Below are positions 6,842 through 8,313 of a stretch of 8,313 bases of DNA, piece after piece; positions within the stretch are counted from its first letter, which is position 1, and the number at the start of each line of letters is the position of its first letter. The DNA comes from Spirochaetaceae bacterium (lineage in GTDB: Bacteria > Spirochaetota > Spirochaetia > Treponematales > Treponemataceae): the NCBI GenBank assembly GCA_031271875.1, contig JAISVD010000276.1:1-8313 (forward strand), given 5' to 3'. The notes under the pieces are model-generated. The model worked only from the letters and a program-made list of their open reading frames with translations. It made no database searches and was not told where the DNA came from. Position numbers and translations under genes: made by a program.

Positions 6842-7255
6842 ATGGCGGCTCAGCATACTGACGATATCACCATAAATACACTTATCGGTCCCGGTTCCTC
6901 GGTAACCGGAGATCTGCGTATCGCGGGGTTTGTGCGGATAGACGGCGATATTGTGGGCAGCCTGGAGACAACGGGACGCGTTATAATAGGTGAAAAGGCC
7001 CGCATAAAAGCGAATATCAGGGCGCTTTCCGTTACTGTCGGCGGTATTGTAGAGGGCGACATAGTCGCTCCGGAGGGTATTGTGATCTATTCCACCGGGA
7101 TGGTCATCGGTGATGTAATAACAAAAAAACTGCGTGTAGATGATGAAGTCGTACTGCATGGCGCCTGTATCTCCATCAAGGATGAAGATGCCTTTGATAA
7201 GGCCAGAACAAAATGGCAGGATATGAAAGCCATCAGAACAAAAACCTTTTATTAG
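6842..7255 (+). CDS. Bactofilin (DUF583) cytoskeletal protein
   Basis: Bactofilins are small cytoplasmic proteins that polymerise without nucleotides into filaments and position cell-wall enzymes. The 137 residues are typical in length. A short flexible N-terminus (1-12) precedes a beta-helix core (about 13-112) made of repeated turns with Gly and alternating Val/Ile, for example RIDGDIVGSL (32-41), VEGDIVAPEG (70-79) and MVIGDV (87-92). The C-terminal tail (about 113-137) is charged and ends in TKTFY. There is no signal peptide or membrane helix, although some bactofilins bind membranes through their N-terminus. AGGA (6835-6838) precedes the ATG at rather short spacing. It sits 15 bp after the M23 gene and 10 bp before yaaR, so it is almost surely co-transcribed. 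Its likely job is to recruit or localise the neighbouring peptidase. Treponemes carry a close relative (from memory). Confidence 0.95.
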   Translation: MAAQHTDDITINTLIGPGSSVTGDLRIAGFVRIDGDIVGSLETTGRVIIGEKARIKANIRALSVTVGGIVEGDIVAPEGIVIYSTGMVIGDVITKKLRVDDEVVLHGACISIKDEDAFDKARTKWQDMKAIRTKTFY

Positions 7256-7265
7256 GACACGGAAC

Positions 7266-7787
7266 ATGAGCCCATTGGAACCACTGGATTCCTCTTTTCT
7301 GGTTTCATCATCCGGGGCGATACGCGCCGGACAGAGCGGAAAGACGGACCGGGGGAAGGACACAAAAAAGGTCGGCAGCATCAAGAGCGCTTTTTCGGAT
7401 ATCCTTTCGGAGACACGGGAAGCGGACCAGACGGGAGAGCTTTCACCGGCTCTGGACCTGCCCCGGGAGGAGGCGCTGCGCCAGCTTCTGGATGAGGTGT
7501 ACAGCATGGGGGATATCCTCAAGGGGAACCCGCTGCCGGAGGCTGTTATTAATTATAAAAAAGCGGTAAAATCATTCCTGTATTTTGTGGTGAACAACAG
7601 TTATGATGTTCATGAGCAGAAGAGCGGAAGGAATATTCTTAAAAGAAAGAAATTTATACAGCTGGAAGTTATAGATCAGAAGCTTGAGCGTCTTGCTGCC
7701 GAAGTAATAGCAGCCCAGAGGGATCAGCTGAAAATTCTCGCACGGATTGAAGAAATTAACGGAATGCTGGTAAATCTGGTACGATAA
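7266..7787 (+). CDS. yaaR: YaaR (DUF327) family protein
   Basis: This is a 173-residue protein of the YaaR/DUF327 family, whose biochemical role is not established. Residues 1-60 are polar, probably disordered, and longer than in Bacillus YaaR (about 146 residues in total). The family core covers about 65-173: INYKKAVKSFLYFVVNNSYDV (95-115 region), the basic GRNILKRKKF (121-130), and a helical end with VIDQKLERLAAEV (135-147) and IEEINGMLVNLVR (161-173). It is predicted to be helical and soluble. AGGA overlaps the bactofilin stop and lies 8 bp before the ATG. ricT follows 35 bp downstream. In Bacillus subtilis yaaR is also near yaaT (ricT), so the linkage supports the call. Confidence 0.88.
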   Translation: MSPLEPLDSSFLVSSSGAIRAGQSGKTDRGKDTKKVGSIKSAFSDILSETREADQTGELSPALDLPREEALRQLLDEVYSMGDILKGNPLPEAVINYKKAVKSFLYFVVNNSYDVHEQKSGRNILKRKKFIQLEVIDQKLERLAAEVIAAQRDQLKILARIEEINGMLVNLVR

Positions 7788-7806
7788 AACAACACGGAAA
7801 AAGATC

Positions 7807-7813
7807 AGAGGAG
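7807..7813 (+). promoter_or_regulatory. Shine-Dalgarno of ricT
   Basis: AGAGGAG is 9 bp upstream of the ATG at 7823. The second in-frame ATG (7832) would be 18 bp away, so the first is the start. It is the best ribosome-binding site among the plus-strand genes. Confidence 0.75.
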
Positions 7814-7822
7814 CTTTCATCA

Positions 7823-8313
7823 ATGAACAATATGTACGGAAAAGATATGGAATCGGATACGGAGGAGGATCTCCTCGCGCTTGAGGACCCCCAGAGCGAC
7901 GCTGCGGATGATGAGGTTATTACCATTCCTCAGCCCCTGTTCAGGCTCAAGCTTGAATATTCATGCGAAGGGGTATACGCGACCCATGATTCGGAAGAAT
8001 TCAGCAGCGGGGATTATGTGATCATCTCTACCCGGTACGGACGGGACCTTGCCCTGGTTATGGGAAAATCCAACTGCTGCACCGGTATACGGGCAGGGGA
8101 TATTGTCACGATAGAACGCCGCGCTACTCAGGCGGACCTCGAAAAGGCGGCGGAACTCCGCAAGAAAGAGGAGGAGGCTTTCAGGATATTCCAGAATAAG
8201 GTGCAGGATCACAAGCTGGATATGAAGCTCATCTCCACCCATTATCTTCTGGAGGAACAGAAGGTCCTTTTCTTCTTCAGCGCTGAAAACCGCGTGGATT
8301 TTCGGGAGCTGGT
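7823..8313 (+). CDS. ricT: RicT/YaaT, PSP1-domain protein, 3' end beyond window
   Basis: RicT (YaaT) in Bacillus subtilis works with RicA and RicF in the iron-sulphur Y-complex that directs RNase Y. The window holds 163 residues plus two bases; relatives have about 270 or more, so the cysteine-rich C-terminal part is outside. Residues 1-38 are an acidic extension (Glu/Asp rich) not found in Bacillus YaaT. From residue 39 the sequence follows the family: SSGDYVIISTRYGRDLALVMG (61-81), a charged helix (104-120), then the PSP1 core with NKVQDHKLDMKLI (125-137) and SAENRVDFRELV (153-164 region), close to the Bacillus form TADGRVDFRELV. A strong AGAGGAG (7807-7813) stands 9 bp before the ATG, favouring it over the ATG at codon 4. 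Whether this organism has RicA, RicF or RNase Y cannot be seen here. Confidence 0.92.
   Translation, partial: MNNMYGKDMESDTEEDLLALEDPQSDAADDEVITIPQPLFRLKLEYSCEGVYATHDSEEFSSGDYVIISTRYGRDLALVMGKSNCCTGIRAGDIVTIERRATQADLEKAAELRKKEEEAFRIFQNKVQDHKLDMKLISTHYLLEEQKVLFFFSAENRVDFREL

Noticed and set aside
6734..7522. 262-residue open frame on the minus strand
   Set aside because: It is antisense to the M23 end, bactofilin and yaaR, all of which are well-supported genes with proper ribosome-binding sites.

Overview
The window looks like chromosomal housekeeping DNA from a spirochaete of the Treponema/Spirochaeta type. This rests on three things: a bactofilin beside an M23 peptidase and a YaaR/RicT pair, a GAF-GGDEF protein beside a 525-residue helical protein that resembles a spirochaete-restricted family, and near-consensus sigma-70-type promoters. 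The assignment is inferred from gene content and remembered family distribution, not from a marker gene. Base composition looks even (about half G+C by eye), and there is no insertion sequence, phage gene, tRNA, rRNA or CRISPR array.

The layout is two gene blocks read away from a 207-bp divergent control region (5594-5800). Leftward on the minus strand come tatD (a TatD-family hydrolase with altered signature residues), dusB-like (tRNA-dihydrouridine synthase), an uncharacterised helical protein, a GAF-GGDEF diguanylate cyclase, and a GH13 alpha-glucosidase cut by the left edge. tatD, dus and the helical-protein gene are closely packed. A 119-bp gap precedes the cyclase gene and may hold its own weak promoter. 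The cyclase stop overlaps the glucosidase start as ATGA, so those two are probably translationally coupled.

Rightward on the plus strand come a membrane-anchored M23 (LytM) peptidase with a complete zinc site, a bactofilin, a YaaR (DUF327) protein and RicT (PSP1 domain), the last cut by the right edge. The gaps are 15, 10 and 35 bp, so this reads as one operon. The first two genes form a recognisable cell-shape module: a cytoplasmic bactofilin scaffold and the peptidoglycan hydrolase it is expected to position. The yaaR-ricT pair matches the Firmicutes yaaR-holB-yaaT order but lacks holB.

Each block starts at a strong promoter with a 17-bp spacer. The tatD leader also carries a 27-bp interrupted palindrome. 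I see no clearly new multi-gene system. The most useful leads are the altered TatD active site, the unknown helical protein next to the cyclase gene, the cyclase/glucosidase coupling, and the long cytosolic tail of the M23 peptidase next to its bactofilin. The only non-coding stretches are the two gaps of 119 and 207 bp and short operon spacers; no gene-free stretch exceeds 300 bp.
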